NCBI RefSeq assembly: GCF_042649045.1
Contig: NZ_JBHSEF010000022.1
Span: 1-64,000 of the forward strand
Source: Chryseomicrobium palamuruense
Lineage (GTDB): Bacteria > Bacillota > Bacilli > Bacillales_A > Planococcaceae
DNA: 64,000 nucleotides
Direction of reading: 5' to 3'
In this document: in pieces, positions 15,405 through 25,160 of the stretch
Numbering within the stretch: the stretch's first letter is position 1
How the letters are laid out: every line of letters starts with the position of its first letter
The notes under the pieces: generated by a model
What the model was told of the DNA's origin: nothing
Database searches by the model: none
The model's input: only the letters and a program-made list of their open reading frames with translations
Made by a program: the position numbers and the translations under genes

Positions 15405-16637
15405 ATGCACTCGAAACGTAACTTTAAGATTATGTGGGGGACTAATTTTTTGGTCGCAAGTACAATGACTATGATTATGCCCTTTTTGTCTTTATACATT
15501 GAAACATTTGGAACATTTACAGATGAGTATGTTCAAAAATGGTCCGGACTCGTTTTCGGAGCGACTTTTATTACGGCTTTTCTTATGTCTCCTATTTGGG
15601 GACGCATTGCCGATCGGTACGGCTACAAACCTATTCTTGTGTTAAACGGATTTGGTATTGCCTTATCTGTTTTACTTATGGGCTTTGTTCAATCCGTTGA
15701 AGCCTTTTTTATTTTGCGACTATTCATGGGTGTTGTGACAGGTTTCATTCCAACCTCACTTGCCTTCATTAGTGCGCAAACGCCAAAAGAAGTAGCCGGT
15801 AAAACCTTAGGTACACTTCAGATGGGGAGTGTGGCTGGAACGTTATTCGGCCCTGTATTAGGCGGACTTCTTGCAGATTCGTTTGGATTCTCGTATACAT
15901 TCATTATTGCAGCGGTTGCGGTTTCTCTATCTGCTGCCATCGTGCTGTTCTTCATACGTGAAGACAAAGTGGTCAAAGCGAAGAATACCCACTCTTATTC
16001 ACGAAAAACCGTCATTGCTGGCATTTTACACCACCGTCTGATTTGGAACGTCTTATTGATCACCGCTCTTATTCAAATTGGTCTCTTTAGTGTCCAACCT
16101 CTTCTTTCTCTTTATGTGGGAGAGTTAACTAGTGCAGCGAATCTTGCCTTTTTAGCAGGCCTTGCGTTCAGTGCCGCTGGTGTAGGTAATCTTTTATTTA
16201 CCCGAGCTTGGGGAAAATTTGGAGATACGTATGGATATGAAAAAATCCTCTACATCCTTCTCTTCTTGAGTGTACTATTTATCGTGCCTCAAGCGTTCGT
16301 CACTTCGCTTTGGCAATTAGTGGCTCTTCGCTTCTTGTTTGGAATTGCAGCAGGCGGCCTCGTCCCAATTACCACGGCTATCATTAGAAGAGAGGCTCCA
16401 GTAGAAGTGCAAGGAGAGTTAATGGGGTATAACACCAGCGCTCGTTTCCTTGGCAATATTATTGGCCCAATCTTTGGTGGATTCGTCGCAGGATGGGTCG
16501 GTATTTCCACAGTCTTTATCGTGACGGGTTCATTATTCGTTGTTGCGTTGATTGTCTTAGCTTATGTACGTAAAACACCCGAACAAGATTTTGAGGAAGT
16601 TTTGCTTGAAGAAGAATTGCATATGAAGACCACCTAA
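15405..16637 (+). CDS. Major facilitator superfamily multidrug exporter
   Basis: About 410 residues with 12 predicted membrane helices in two halves. The first half has the MFS motif WGRIADRYGYKPILVLNG between helices 2 and 3. The second half has the related AWGKFGDTYGYEKILY. Motif C-like glycines (GSVAGTLFGPVLGGLLAD) in helix 5 indicate an antiporter-type drug exporter of the MdtG/YfmO kind. The ATG at 15405 is preferred because AAGAAGGGA precedes it. An upstream in-frame ATG at 15375 would add ten residues but lies within the direct repeat. The substrate is unknown. Confidence 0.88.
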   Translation: MHSKRNFKIMWGTNFLVASTMTMIMPFLSLYIETFGTFTDEYVQKWSGLVFGATFITAFLMSPIWGRIADRYGYKPILVLNGFGIALSVLLMGFVQSVEAFFILRLFMGVVTGFIPTSLAFISAQTPKEVAGKTLGTLQMGSVAGTLFGPVLGGLLADSFGFSYTFIIAAVAVSLSAAIVLFFIREDKVVKAKNTHSYSRKTVIAGILHHRLIWNVLLITALIQIGLFSVQPLLSLYVGELTSAANLAFLAGLAFSAAGVGNLLFTRAWGKFGDTYGYEKILYILLFLSVLFIVPQAFVTSLWQLVALRFLFGIAAGGLVPITTAIIRREAPVEVQGELMGYNTSARFLGNIIGPIFGGFVAGWVGISTVFIVTGSLFVVALIVLAYVRKTPEQDFEEVLLEEELHMKTT

Positions 16638-16640
16638 CCG

Positions 16641-16671
16641 GTAGCTGGAGAATTTTCCAGCTACTTTTTTT
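16641..16671 (+). terminator. Terminator of MFS exporter gene
   Basis: GTAGCTGGA and TCCAGCTAC pair around GAATTT and are followed by seven T. Confidence 0.9.
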
Positions 16672-16812
16672 GTCTTTCAAAGACCTTCTTTCTACATATA
16701 TATAAACGCTGTAAACATTGATACTTCTAGTCCTAAAGAGTGCATTCGACCTATTTTTACGGTATACTTTATTCTAGTGTGTATTCACTTCAACTAAGAA
16801 AGGGGACTCTCT

Positions 16813-19242
16813 ATGCTACTTTTTATGGCAATTATTCTTCCAATTCTATTTGCCGTATTGATTCCGTTTGCATATAGATCGATTAAATCGATACATACGG
16901 GATGGTTTGTGCTTTTGGCACCCCTCCTGCTATTTCTGTTCTACCTGCGCTTCTTATCTCCGATACGACAAGGAGAAGCGCAGCTTGCCACCGTATCATG
17001 GGTGCCCTCCCTCGACTTTAACTTTGACATCCACATTGATGGACTGAGTCTATTATTCTCCCTTTTGATTACGGGAATTGGTTCACTCGTCGTTCTCTAT
17101 TCCATTTTTTATTTGGATAAAACGAAAGAAAAGCTTGGGAATTTTTATGTCTATTTACTACTTTTCATGAGTGCTATGCTCGGCGTTGTTCAGTTTGACC
17201 ACATGATTGCGCTTTATTTCTTCTGGGAATTAACTTCTATTTCCTCATTCCTATTGATTGCGTATTGGTATAAAAGAGACGCCTCACGCTTTGGTGCACT
17301 AAAATCCATGATGATCACTGTAAGTGGTGGATTGATGATGCTTGTTGGTTTCTTAACGTTGTATGTTCTTACAGGAACCTATTCCATTCGTGAAACGATT
17401 GCACAAGTAGACACGATTATTGATTCCCCATTGTTTACAGTGGCTGTCGTTCTTGTACTACTCGGGGCATTTACAAAATCTGCCCAGTTCCCATTCTACA
17501 TCTGGCTTCCTGATGCGATGGAAGCGCCAACACCGGTTAGTGCGTACCTCCACTCAGCAACGATGGTTAAGGCCGGACTCTATTTAGTTGCACGATTCAC
17601 ACCTGTTTTTGCCTTCTCGGATGTATGGGTCTGGTTAGTTACAGGTATTGGTCTTCTCACTCTCTTCTGGGGTTCTTTCTTTGCAGTAAAGCAAACCGAC
17701 CTCAAAGGAATCTTGGCATTTTCTACTGTGAGTCAACTTGGACTCATTATGTCGCTGCTTGGCCTTGGTGGGTTTGCTTATTTGGTGACAGGAGATGCCG
17801 TTGAAACGTTTACGTTTGCCACTTTTGCTGCTATTTTTCATCTGTTTAACCATGCGACTTTTAAAGGAAGCCTGTTCATGGTGGCCGGTATTGTTGACCA
17901 TGAGACCGGGACGCGTGATATTCGCAAATTAGGCGGCTTGATGAGCCTGATGCCAGTGACATTCACGATTGCCATGATTGGAAGTCTGTCGATGGCAGGA
18001 GTGCCTCCTTTTAATGGATTCTTAAGTAAAGAAATGTTCTTAGAAGCTGTCCTTAGTCTTCTTCATGCAGACGTCACTTCTCTTACAATTGCTTATTTAG
18101 TACCTGTCGTTGCTTGGATTGCAAGTGTATTTACGTTTATCTATAGTATTTATTTTGTATGGTATACGTTTATGGGCACTCGTAAAGAAGAACAATTGCC
18201 AAAAGTACCTCACGAAGCTCCTGCGGGAATGCTCATATCCCCTGTTATCTTAGGTACATTGGTTCTGGTTGTGTTCTTTATTCCTAACGTCATTGGTGAA
18301 TGGCTTGTGAAGCCTGCGACAGCTGCTATTCAGTCAAACACATATGCAACTGCCGCGGACATTGGTTTCTACATTAAAGCATGGCATGGTTTTGGTGCCC
18401 CTGCTTTATGGTTGACCATTGGAGTCGTGGTCTTAGGTTTCATACTGTACAAACTGCTTCCAAAATGGCAACACATCTATTCCAAGTGGCCTGAAAAGTT
18501 CACTCTCAATCGTGGGTATGACACGTTAATGGACGGTTCGTTACACTGGAACCGTGCGTTGTCTGACCGATTTATGACCGGTTCAATTCGTGACTACCTA
18601 GTTTACATGTTTGCAGGTATGGCGATTCTAGGGATCACGACCCTCTTCTCGCAAGGCGGGTTTATGGTGTCGACAGAAAACTTAGCGCCTATTCGATTAT
18701 TTGAAATTGTTTTGACCATTATTTTGGTTGGAAGTGTGATGGCGATTTTAATCACATGGTCACGTCTGACAGCCGTCATCGCTTTAGGCGGAGTTGGATA
18801 TACGGTCGCTTTATTCTATGTCATCTTTAAAGCGCCAGACTTAGCACTCACACAACTTGTTATTGAGACGATCTCGGTAGCGCTGTTTTTGACAGCCTTC
18901 TATCACTTACCGAAATTAGATAAGTATTACAAAGGAAAAGAAGACAATCGATTCCGCTTCGGAAACTTCTTGATCTCGGTTGCTGTTGGTCTAACGGTTA
19001 CATTGATTGGAATCAGCGCATATTCCCAACGTCAATTAACTTCAATCTCCGAATACTACAAAGAAACCGTGTATTCTGAAGCAGGTGGTGGGAACATCGT
19101 AAACGTTATTCTAGTGGATTACCGTGGATTTGATACGCTCTTTGAAATCGGGGTATTGATGATTGCTTCTATCGGAATTATCAGCATGATCACCCTGCGT
19201 TTACAGAAGAAAAAGAAGGGAGCAGCTAAACATGAAGTCTAA
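16813..19242 (+). CDS. mrpA: Mrp Na+/H+ antiporter subunit A
   Basis: An 809-residue polytopic protein, the first gene of a complete mrpABCDEFG operon. Residues about 60-420 are a NuoL-like proton channel domain with SAYLHSATMVKAGLYLVAR, a hallmark of Mrp/complex I antiporter modules. The last 150 or so residues form the MrpA C-terminal and MrpB-like membrane domain (APDLALTQLVIETISVALFLTAFYHLPKLDKYY). The complex expels Na+ in exchange for H+ and supports alkali and salt tolerance. The ATG follows AAAGGGGACTC. The 3' end overlaps mrpB by 11 bases. Confidence 0.96.
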   Translation: MLLFMAIILPILFAVLIPFAYRSIKSIHTGWFVLLAPLLLFLFYLRFLSPIRQGEAQLATVSWVPSLDFNFDIHIDGLSLLFSLLITGIGSLVVLYSIFYLDKTKEKLGNFYVYLLLFMSAMLGVVQFDHMIALYFFWELTSISSFLLIAYWYKRDASRFGALKSMMITVSGGLMMLVGFLTLYVLTGTYSIRETIAQVDTIIDSPLFTVAVVLVLLGAFTKSAQFPFYIWLPDAMEAPTPVSAYLHSATMVKAGLYLVARFTPVFAFSDVWVWLVTGIGLLTLFWGSFFAVKQTDLKGILAFSTVSQLGLIMSLLGLGGFAYLVTGDAVETFTFATFAAIFHLFNHATFKGSLFMVAGIVDHETGTRDIRKLGGLMSLMPVTFTIAMIGSLSMAGVPPFNGFLSKEMFLEAVLSLLHADVTSLTIAYLVPVVAWIASVFTFIYSIYFVWYTFMGTRKEEQLPKVPHEAPAGMLISPVILGTLVLVVFFIPNVIGEWLVKPATAAIQSNTYATAADIGFYIKAWHGFGAPALWLTIGVVVLGFILYKLLPKWQHIYSKWPEKFTLNRGYDTLMDGSLHWNRALSDRFMTGSIRDYLVYMFAGMAILGITTLFSQGGFMVSTENLAPIRLFEIVLTIILVGSVMAILITWSRLTAVIALGGVGYTVALFYVIFKAPDLALTQLVIETISVALFLTAFYHLPKLDKYYKGKEDNRFRFGNFLISVAVGLTVTLIGISAYSQRQLTSISEYYKETVYSEAGGGNIVNVILVDYRGFDTLFEIGVLMIASIGIISMITLRLQKKKKGAAKHEV

Positions 19243-19654
19243 TGATTTGATTTTACAGACCTCAACCCGGGTTGTTTTCTTCATAATTTTCTTATTTTCC
19301 ATTCACATCTTTTTCGCAGGTCACTATACGCCAGGTGGTGGTTTTGTAGGTGGGCTTCTTATGGCATCGGCCATTGTTCTCTTACTACTTGCCTATGACT
19401 TTAAAACTGTTAAAGAAGTGCTACCATTCAATTATCTTACGATGACAGCCATCGGCATGATTATTTCTATTCTAACAGCAACAGGAGCACTGCTTTTCAA
19501 CGTGCCCTTCTTTACCCACTGGTATGACTATTTTGATCTTCCTTTACTAGGTAATACTTCTATACACACTGCTCTATTTTTTGATATTGGAGTATACATG
19601 GTGGTTGTAGGGGTTACCTTAACAATTATTGAAATGATTGGAGGCGACAGCTGA
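19232..19654 (+). CDS. mrpB: Mrp Na+/H+ antiporter subunit B
   Basis: A 140-residue membrane protein with four hydrophobic segments and the MnhB signature FFAGHYTPGGGFVGGLLMASA in the first 50 residues. It is part of the hetero-oligomeric Mrp complex. It overlaps mrpA, and its stop codon overlaps the mrpC start, which implies translational coupling. Confidence 0.95.
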   Translation: MKSNDLILQTSTRVVFFIIFLFSIHIFFAGHYTPGGGFVGGLLMASAIVLLLLAYDFKTVKEVLPFNYLTMTAIGMIISILTATGALLFNVPFFTHWYDYFDLPLLGNTSIHTALFFDIGVYMVVVGVTLTIIEMIGGDS

Positions 19655-20001
19655 TGGAAATCATGATGGCGATTATTGCCGGGTTCTTGTTCAGCGCAGC
19701 CACCTATTTGATTCTTTCAAAAAGTTTACTGCGTATCATTATAGGAACTGGTCTACTTAGTCACGGGACTCACCTCCTACTTTTGACGATGGGTGGACTT
19801 GGTGGCAACTCCGCTCCGGTGGTAGCTGACGGAGTGACGGTTGCGGATTATGTAGATCCACTTCCACAAGCACTCATCTTAACTGCTATTGTTATTGCAT
19901 TCGGCGTGACTGCCTTTGCTTTAGTGCTTGCCTACCGCACGTATCAAGAAATCGGCACAGATAACATGGACCATATGAGAGGTAGGGGTGAAATTGATTA
20001 A
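19654..20001 (+). CDS. mrpC: Mrp Na+/H+ antiporter subunit C (NuoK-like)
   Basis: A 115-residue NuoK/MnhC-like protein with three membrane helices. It has GTGLLSHGTHLLLL in helix 2, and ADYVDPLPQALILTAIVIAFGVTAFALVLAYR with the family's conserved DPLPQALILTAIVI segment. It is homologous to complex I subunit NuoK. Its 3' end overlaps the mrpD start by 14 bases. Confidence 0.96.
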   Translation: MEIMMAIIAGFLFSAATYLILSKSLLRIIIGTGLLSHGTHLLLLTMGGLGGNSAPVVADGVTVADYVDPLPQALILTAIVIAFGVTAFALVLAYRTYQEIGTDNMDHMRGRGEID

Positions 20002-21481
20002 TTTAGTCGTTTTGCCAATCATCGTCCCGCTTTTGATTGGTGCAATCCTTTTACTAGTTCGAAATAATTTACGTCTACAGCGCATTGGAGGGCTTCTGGG
20101 AGCAGGAGGTTCTGTAATTGTTTCATTGTTCTTGCTTCAAAAGGTGTACATAGACGGAATTCAAGTGGTGACACTTGGAAGCTGGGCAGCTCCTTTTGGA
20201 ATCTCCCTCGTCTCTGATTTATTAAGTATTTTGCTTGTAACAACATCTTCTTTATTGACGTTGATTATCCTGTGGTATTCAATGCATTCTCTTGGGGAGA
20301 AACGTGAGTTATCCTTCTTCTACCCTGCCACGTTGTTTATGTTAACAGGGATAAATGGCGCATTCACTACTGGAGATATCTTTAACCTGTTCGTATTCTT
20401 TGAAGTTTTCTTGATGGCTTCATATGTTTTGATCGCGCTTGGCGGCGAACGCATTCAGTTACGTGAATCGATGAAGTATATCATTGTCAATATAGTGGCT
20501 GCTGCCCTCTTCGTTATCACGATTGGTTACATCTACTCTGTTGCCGGAACACTCAATATGGCTGACCTATCTGTAAAGTTAGGTGAAATCGGGAGCATGG
20601 GTGTCATTTCAACAATTGCTATCATGTTCCTCGTCGTTTTTGGAATCAAAGCTGGTATCTTCCCGCTTCATTTCTGGTTACCAGGTGCTTATTATGCCCC
20701 TCCACTTCCGATTTTGGCTTTATTCGGGGCGCTGCTAACAAAAGTAGGTATCTACAGTATTACACGTGTGTATACGTTGATTTTCACAACTGACGTAGCC
20801 TTTACCCATGATATTCTTATGATGCTATCAATTGTGACGATTCTATTAGGAAGCATAGGCGCACTAGCGTACATGGATGTCAAAAAAATCATCATTTACA
20901 ATATTGTCATTGCAGTCGGCGTCATTCTATTCGGAGTTTCTGCGTTCAATACTTTTGCTGTAACCGGATCAGTACTCTATCTCATTCATGACATGCTCAT
21001 TAAAGCTTTATTGTTCTTGATGATTGGCGTACTTATCTTGATAACAGGAAAAACCAACCTACGTGAGATGGGTGGACTCATTCGACAGTATCCTCTACTT
21101 GGATGGACTTATCTCGTCGCGGTCTTTGCCTTAGCAGGAATTCCTCCACTGAGTGGGTTTGCGGGTAAAATTCTGATTATTCAAGGTGGCTTAGAAGGCG
21201 GCTTCGTCTGGCAGTCTATTATTGTTGCCATGTCTACAATGGTCGTATTGTTATCAGCGATTCGTATATTCATTTATGCGTTCTGGGGAACAGAAAAATC
21301 ATTTGATGGTCCCCCTAAGAAAACATATACGAACTATATGGCTCCGGTCATGGTGCTTTTCGTACTCACCGTCAGCTATGGTGTATTCATTGAATTCTTA
21401 ACGCCATTCTTCATAGAAGCTGGACTTCAATTGATGGACCCTTCATTCTATGTGAATGCCGTATTAGGAGGCGATAGATAA
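19988..21481 (+). CDS. mrpD: Mrp Na+/H+ antiporter subunit D (NuoN-like)
   Basis: A 497-residue polytopic protein with the antiporter-like channel fold. It contains the conserved NGAFTTGDIFNLFVFFEVFLMASYVLIA glutamate segment near residue 135 and IKAGIFPLHFWLPGAYYAPP near residue 220. Start is GTG with GAGAGGTAGG just upstream inside mrpC. Together with MrpA it forms the putative ion paths of the complex. Confidence 0.96.
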   Translation: MKLINLVVLPIIVPLLIGAILLLVRNNLRLQRIGGLLGAGGSVIVSLFLLQKVYIDGIQVVTLGSWAAPFGISLVSDLLSILLVTTSSLLTLIILWYSMHSLGEKRELSFFYPATLFMLTGINGAFTTGDIFNLFVFFEVFLMASYVLIALGGERIQLRESMKYIIVNIVAAALFVITIGYIYSVAGTLNMADLSVKLGEIGSMGVISTIAIMFLVVFGIKAGIFPLHFWLPGAYYAPPLPILALFGALLTKVGIYSITRVYTLIFTTDVAFTHDILMMLSIVTILLGSIGALAYMDVKKIIIYNIVIAVGVILFGVSAFNTFAVTGSVLYLIHDMLIKALLFLMIGVLILITGKTNLREMGGLIRQYPLLGWTYLVAVFALAGIPPLSGFAGKILIIQGGLEGGFVWQSIIVAMSTMVVLLSAIRIFIYAFWGTEKSFDGPPKKTYTNYMAPVMVLFVLTVSYGVFIEFLTPFFIEAGLQLMDPSFYVNAVLGGDR

Positions 21482-21957
21482 TGGCGTTTCAAATACTACT
21501 TAATGTCTTTATCGCCTTTGTCTGGATGTTTTTATCGAACTCGTTTACAGCTGCTACGTTTATCATCGGATACATCTTAGGTCTGGTCATGTTGTTCATG
21601 TTACGTCGCTTCTTCCGTACACGTTTTTATTTAGACAAAGTATGGGCGGTTGTTAAGTTGATTCTCCTCTTCATCAAAGAATTGATTGTGTCAAACATTG
21701 CCGTGCTTCGAGTCATTTTACGTCCAAAGATGAATATTCGTCCCGCAATTTTTGAGCTTGATACCCAGTTGAAAGAAGACTGGGAAATCACGCTATTGTC
21801 TATGCTCATCACGTTGACACCAGGAACAGTCGTGATCAATGTCTCTGAGGATCGTACAAAACTTTATGTGCATACATTAGATCTTGATGACGTGGATGAT
21901 GCAGTCGATTCCATCCGAAATTCGTTTGAGAAAGCCATCTTGGAGGTGAGCCGCTAA
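21481..21957 (+). CDS. mrpE: Mrp Na+/H+ antiporter subunit E
   Basis: A 158-residue protein with two N-terminal membrane helices and a soluble C-terminal part. It carries the MrpE pattern LSMLITLTPGTVVINVSEDRTKLYVHTLD. The start and stop codons overlap those of its neighbours by one base, as in other Mrp operons. Confidence 0.95.
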   Translation: MAFQILLNVFIAFVWMFLSNSFTAATFIIGYILGLVMLFMLRRFFRTRFYLDKVWAVVKLILLFIKELIVSNIAVLRVILRPKMNIRPAIFELDTQLKEDWEITLLSMLITLTPGTVVINVSEDRTKLYVHTLDLDDVDDAVDSIRNSFEKAILEVSR

Positions 21958-22244
21958 TGACGATGTTTCTATGGATTGCTGTCGGTGTCATAAGTTTTAG
22001 CTTAATCGGATTCCTTTACCGCTTGGTTAAAGGACCGTCCACTCCCGACCGGGTCATTGCACTTGACTCAATGGGTGTCGGGCTGATTACATTAGTGGGA
22101 CTCTTTTCGATTTTGTTTGATTCCCCATTCTTTTTAGAGGTCATATTACTTCTTGCGATCATTGCCTTTATTGGAACGGTCGCCTTCTCGAAATTTACGG
22201 AGAAGGGAGTGATTATTGAAAATGACCGAGATGCTAATAAATAG
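21957..22244 (+). CDS. mrpF: Mrp Na+/H+ antiporter subunit F
   Basis: A 95-residue membrane protein with three helices and the MnhF signature RLVKGPSTPDRVIALDSMG in the loop after helix 1. Its coding end overlaps mrpG by about 23-29 bases, so coupled translation is expected. Confidence 0.95.
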   Translation: MTMFLWIAVGVISFSLIGFLYRLVKGPSTPDRVIALDSMGVGLITLVGLFSILFDSPFFLEVILLLAIIAFIGTVAFSKFTEKGVIIENDRDANK

Positions 22245-22593
22245 TCTAATCATTCTCTTTATCACTGTCGGTGTTTTCTTTATCCTCATTACAGCGATCG
22301 GCTTGATTCGACTTCCAGATGTGTATAGTCGTGCGCATGCCGCATCCAAGAGTGCGACTCTTGGGGTCATGTCTATTTTGGTTGGGGTCTTTCTTCACTT
22401 CTGGTTGATTGAAGGAAACTTTAACCCACGTATTATACTCGGAATCTTCTTTCTCTTTATCACGGGTCCAGTTGGCGGACATATGATGGCAAAGGCTGCC
22501 TATTTCTCAGGCGTCCCTTTAGCAAAAGAAACCGTTCGCGACGATATGGAACCCCTTGTGGCAAAAGATGCCACAAAAAAAGAGCAGCTCTAA
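22222..22593 (+). CDS. mrpG: Mrp Na+/H+ antiporter subunit G
   Basis: About 123 residues, three membrane helices, with the MnhG signature GLIRLPDVYSRAHAASKSATLG near residue 30 and FFLFITGPVGGHMMAKAAY. The ATG at 22222 is chosen because GAAGGGAG lies upstream at a usable distance; a TTG two codons earlier is also possible. It is the last gene of the operon and is followed at once by a strong terminator. Confidence 0.95.
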   Translation: MTEMLINSLIILFITVGVFFILITAIGLIRLPDVYSRAHAASKSATLGVMSILVGVFLHFWLIEGNFNPRIILGIFFLFITGPVGGHMMAKAAYFSGVPLAKETVRDDMEPLVAKDATKKEQL

Positions 22594-22605
22594 GCTGCTC
22601 TTTTT
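22575..22605. terminator. Terminator at the end of the mrp operon
   Basis: AAAAAAGAGCAGCT and AGCTGCTCTTTTT pair around CTA. It has T tracts on both sides, so it can also serve the convergent pepA gene. Confidence 0.9.
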
Positions 22606-22609
22606 CTAT

Positions 22610-24112
22610 TTACTGCTCTTCTGCTAATCGTTCAACAAATGCAGCGAGCGTACGGACCATTGCACCCGTACCACCTTTTGGTCCTAAGTCATGCGCACTT
22701 GATGTGCCAGACGTTCCTGCAATGTCCAAATGAATCCAAGGTGTCTCTTCTGCAAATTCTCCGACAAATCCTCCACCAAATATCATATGACCATCGCGGC
22801 CTGGTGAGTTGTTCAAGTCTGCCACCTCACTTTTACGAATTCGTTTTTTATCATTTTCCGTAAGTGGTAAACGCCATACGAACTCCCCAGTTTCTAAGGA
22901 AGCTTCCATAAACTCTTCAAACAATTCTTCATTGTTTGTCAGGGCTCCGGTTTTATCCATTCCTAACGCAACAATAACGCCTCCTGTTAATGTAGCGACA
23001 TCTACAATAGCCGTCGCACCTTGTTGTTTTGCATACGTCACAGCGTCCGCTAGAACCAAGCGACCTTCTGCATCGGTATTGAGGATTTCAATCGTTTTCC
23101 CACTCATGGATGTAATGACGTCATCGGGTTTAAAAGCTGTACCAGATACCATGTTATCTGTGGAAGCGATGACAGCAATGACGTTTTTCTCTGGACGAGT
23201 TTCCCCGATAATTCGCATCGCACCAAGAACAGCTGCAGCTCCTCCCATATCTCCTTTCATTCCGACGATGCCATCTTTAGGTTTCAGAGAATATCCACCG
23301 GTATCAAACGTGATTCCTTTACCTACTAGAGCAATTGGATTTTCCCAAGAATCTGTCGCTTGATACTTCAAAACAATCAAGCGGGGCTCTTCATCAGAAC
23401 CTTGGTTGACAGCAAGAAGGGCGCCCATCCCAAGTTCTTCAATCTCTTCTTTTCCAAGAATATGTGTCTCAAAGTCATATTCTTCACCAAGCTCGCGTGC
23501 ATACTCACCCAGTTCAGTCGGAGTAAGTATATTTGCAGGCATGTTAACAAGTGTACGTGCTTCATTTACCGCTTCAGCGTATACAAGGCCTACTTCAAAG
23601 TAAGAAACGATTTCGTTTTCATCCGCACTGCTTAAAAGTTCAACAGCCGCTAAATCGTAATCTGTATCGTGAACAGTTGTCTTGTAATCGAGCACTTGAT
23701 AGCTTCCCATTCCTAAACCTTCTCCAGCAAGGAAGGCCACATCATGTTCTGAGAGGTCATCTGACACAAATGATGGCAACAGTACAGAGACTTCTCCGTA
23801 ATGCTTTTTCACAAGGTGACCACCTACTCGTCCAAATGCTTGACGCAATGTCTCTTCTGTCAATTGTTTACGGTTTCCAATCCCAACGAAGAGAATGCGT
23901 TTTACTGTTTCGTGCCCGGCTACATAAAACGGAGTAATTTCTTTATCTTTTGTTGAAAGATCTTTCGAACGAATCAACTCCGGAATTTGAGTGCCAAAAA
24001 CGGACGTAAAAGCATCCCATCCCTCAATTTGCTCTGTATGCGTACTTAATCCCACAATTAGCGTTTCGAACTGGATCTCTTCTAGATTTACTTCATTTGT
24101 TAAAATAATCAC
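22610..24112 (-). CDS. pepA: Leucyl aminopeptidase, M17 family
   Basis: About 500 residues. The C-terminal half holds the M17 catalytic core: ALVGKGITFDTGGYSLKP (metal-binding lysine and aspartate near residue 260), MKGDMGGAAAVLGAM, and the signature NTDAEGRLVLADAVTYA near residue 335. It removes N-terminal residues from peptides in the cytosol with two divalent metals. An AGGAGG site sits two bases before an ATG and eight bases before a GTG (24112), so the GTG is preferred. Longer upstream starts are unlikely. Confidence 0.93.
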   Translation of the reverse strand: MIILTNEVNLEEIQFETLIVGLSTHTEQIEGWDAFTSVFGTQIPELIRSKDLSTKDKEITPFYVAGHETVKRILFVGIGNRKQLTEETLRQAFGRVGGHLVKKHYGEVSVLLPSFVSDDLSEHDVAFLAGEGLGMGSYQVLDYKTTVHDTDYDLAAVELLSSADENEIVSYFEVGLVYAEAVNEARTLVNMPANILTPTELGEYARELGEEYDFETHILGKEEIEELGMGALLAVNQGSDEEPRLIVLKYQATDSWENPIALVGKGITFDTGGYSLKPKDGIVGMKGDMGGAAAVLGAMRIIGETRPEKNVIAVIASTDNMVSGTAFKPDDVITSMSGKTIEILNTDAEGRLVLADAVTYAKQQGATAIVDVATLTGGVIVALGMDKTGALTNNEELFEEFMEASLETGEFVWRLPLTENDKKRIRKSEVADLNNSPGRDGHMIFGGGFVGEFAEETPWIHLDIAGTSGTSSAHDLGPKGGTGAMVRTLAAFVERLAEEQ

Positions 24113-24224
24113 GAGCATTTCCTCCTTTTTGTCTTCTTTTCTATTATACCGATTCTCTTTAAGGCAATCCAACTTTCTTGTGGTATACTATTTGTACAAA
24201 AGCTGACGAAAGGAGCGTACTTTC

Positions 24225-24701
24225 GTGGAGATTTTCACAAACGTCCCTCTATGGGCTGCCTTATTCGCGATTTTTTTCGCTCAATTTGTAAAAATACCAA
24301 TCCATTTTCTCGTCTCCCGTAAGATTGATTTTGCTCTTTTCACATCCACGGGTGGCATGCCGAGCTCTCATTCTGCAGCCGTGACGGCTTTAACAACCGC
24401 AGTAGGGTATGAAGAAGGTGTCAACTCGACGATGTTTGCTATCTCGACCATTTTCGCTGTCATTGTCATGTTTGATGCCACTGGCGTTCGATTCCAAGCT
24501 GGTCAACAAGCAATCATCATCAATCAATTACGAGCGGATCTTCATAATTTCTTTGAACAGACCAAGGACTGGACTCATAAACGTGAGGAAGAGAAGATTG
24601 AAGAGCTAAAGACTTTGCTTGGTCATAAACCGATTGAGGTGTTCTTCGGAGCAATAACAGGGATTTTGATTTCGGTGATTATTTATTCGGTGATTCACTA
24701 A
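24225..24701 (+). CDS. yuiD: Divergent PAP2 family membrane protein (YuiD-like)
   Basis: A 158-residue protein with four or five membrane segments. It carries the family signature TSTGGMPSSHSAAVTALTTAVG near residues 42-63, and FDATGVRFQAGQQA. The divergent PAP2 group is related to acid phosphatase/vanadium haloperoxidase proteins, but its reaction is not established. It starts at GTG behind AAAGGAGCG and is divergent from pepA, as in B. subtilis. Confidence 0.88.
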   Translation: MEIFTNVPLWAALFAIFFAQFVKIPIHFLVSRKIDFALFTSTGGMPSSHSAAVTALTTAVGYEEGVNSTMFAISTIFAVIVMFDATGVRFQAGQQAIIINQLRADLHNFFEQTKDWTHKREEEKIEELKTLLGHKPIEVFFGAITGILISVIIYSVIH

Positions 24702-24738
24702 AAACACACGCATTCCTCAGATGAGGATGCGTGTGTTT
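24700..24738. terminator. Bidirectional terminator between yuiD and yuiB
   Basis: AAAACACACGCAT and ATGCGTGTGTTTT enclose a second short stem (CCTC AGAT GAGG). It lies between convergent genes and has A/T tracts on both sides. Confidence 0.88.
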
Positions 24739-24741
24739 TGA

Positions 24742-25065
24742 TTAGAACATCTGATATCCGTTTTTACGTAAATAGCGACTGACAAGTCCTGCTATGATAG
24801 CACCTAATAGGCCGCCACCCAAAATAATATAATCTGCAATATGGAGATTACTGATTTTTGTAATAAGTGCCGGAAACGCTGTTCCTGCATTCACAAAGTA
24901 ATCAAAAAAGCCCACATCGTCAATAATTAAAATTACAACGATAGGATAAACAATCGCCATAAACCACGTCATGCGTAGCAACATATTAAGTAGAAATCCA
25001 ATTCCAAAAAACATAACTACAAAAAGCAGCGCTGAAATGATCAGCTGCGGCAATGAAAAGTCCAT
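24742..25065 (-). CDS. yuiB: YuiB-like membrane protein
   Basis: About 107 residues and very hydrophobic, with three membrane segments: PQLIISALLFVVMFFGIGFLL, MAIVYPIVVILII, and the final YIILGGGLLGAIIAGLVSRYL. The ATG at 25065 is preceded by GGAGGG. The longer ORF start lacks a site. It matches YuiB by length, topology and position beside yuiA and an NDH-2 gene. The function is unknown. Confidence 0.8.
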   Translation of the reverse strand: MDFSLPQLIISALLFVVMFFGIGFLLNMLLRMTWFMAIVYPIVVILIIDDVGFFDYFVNAGTAFPALITKISNLHIADYIILGGGLLGAIIAGLVSRYLRKNGYQMF

Positions 25066-25160
25066 AATTTTCCCTCCGTGTCTTCTTCTTAGTTTACTCG
25101 AAGAGATGAGGCTTTTCAATGCACGCTGCTCTGATTCACCTGATTGTCAAAAACGATAGT

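Noticed and set aside
22809..23363. 184-codon plus-strand open frame opposite pepA
   Set aside because: It is antisense to a well-supported M17 aminopeptidase, with no site and no recognisable protein.
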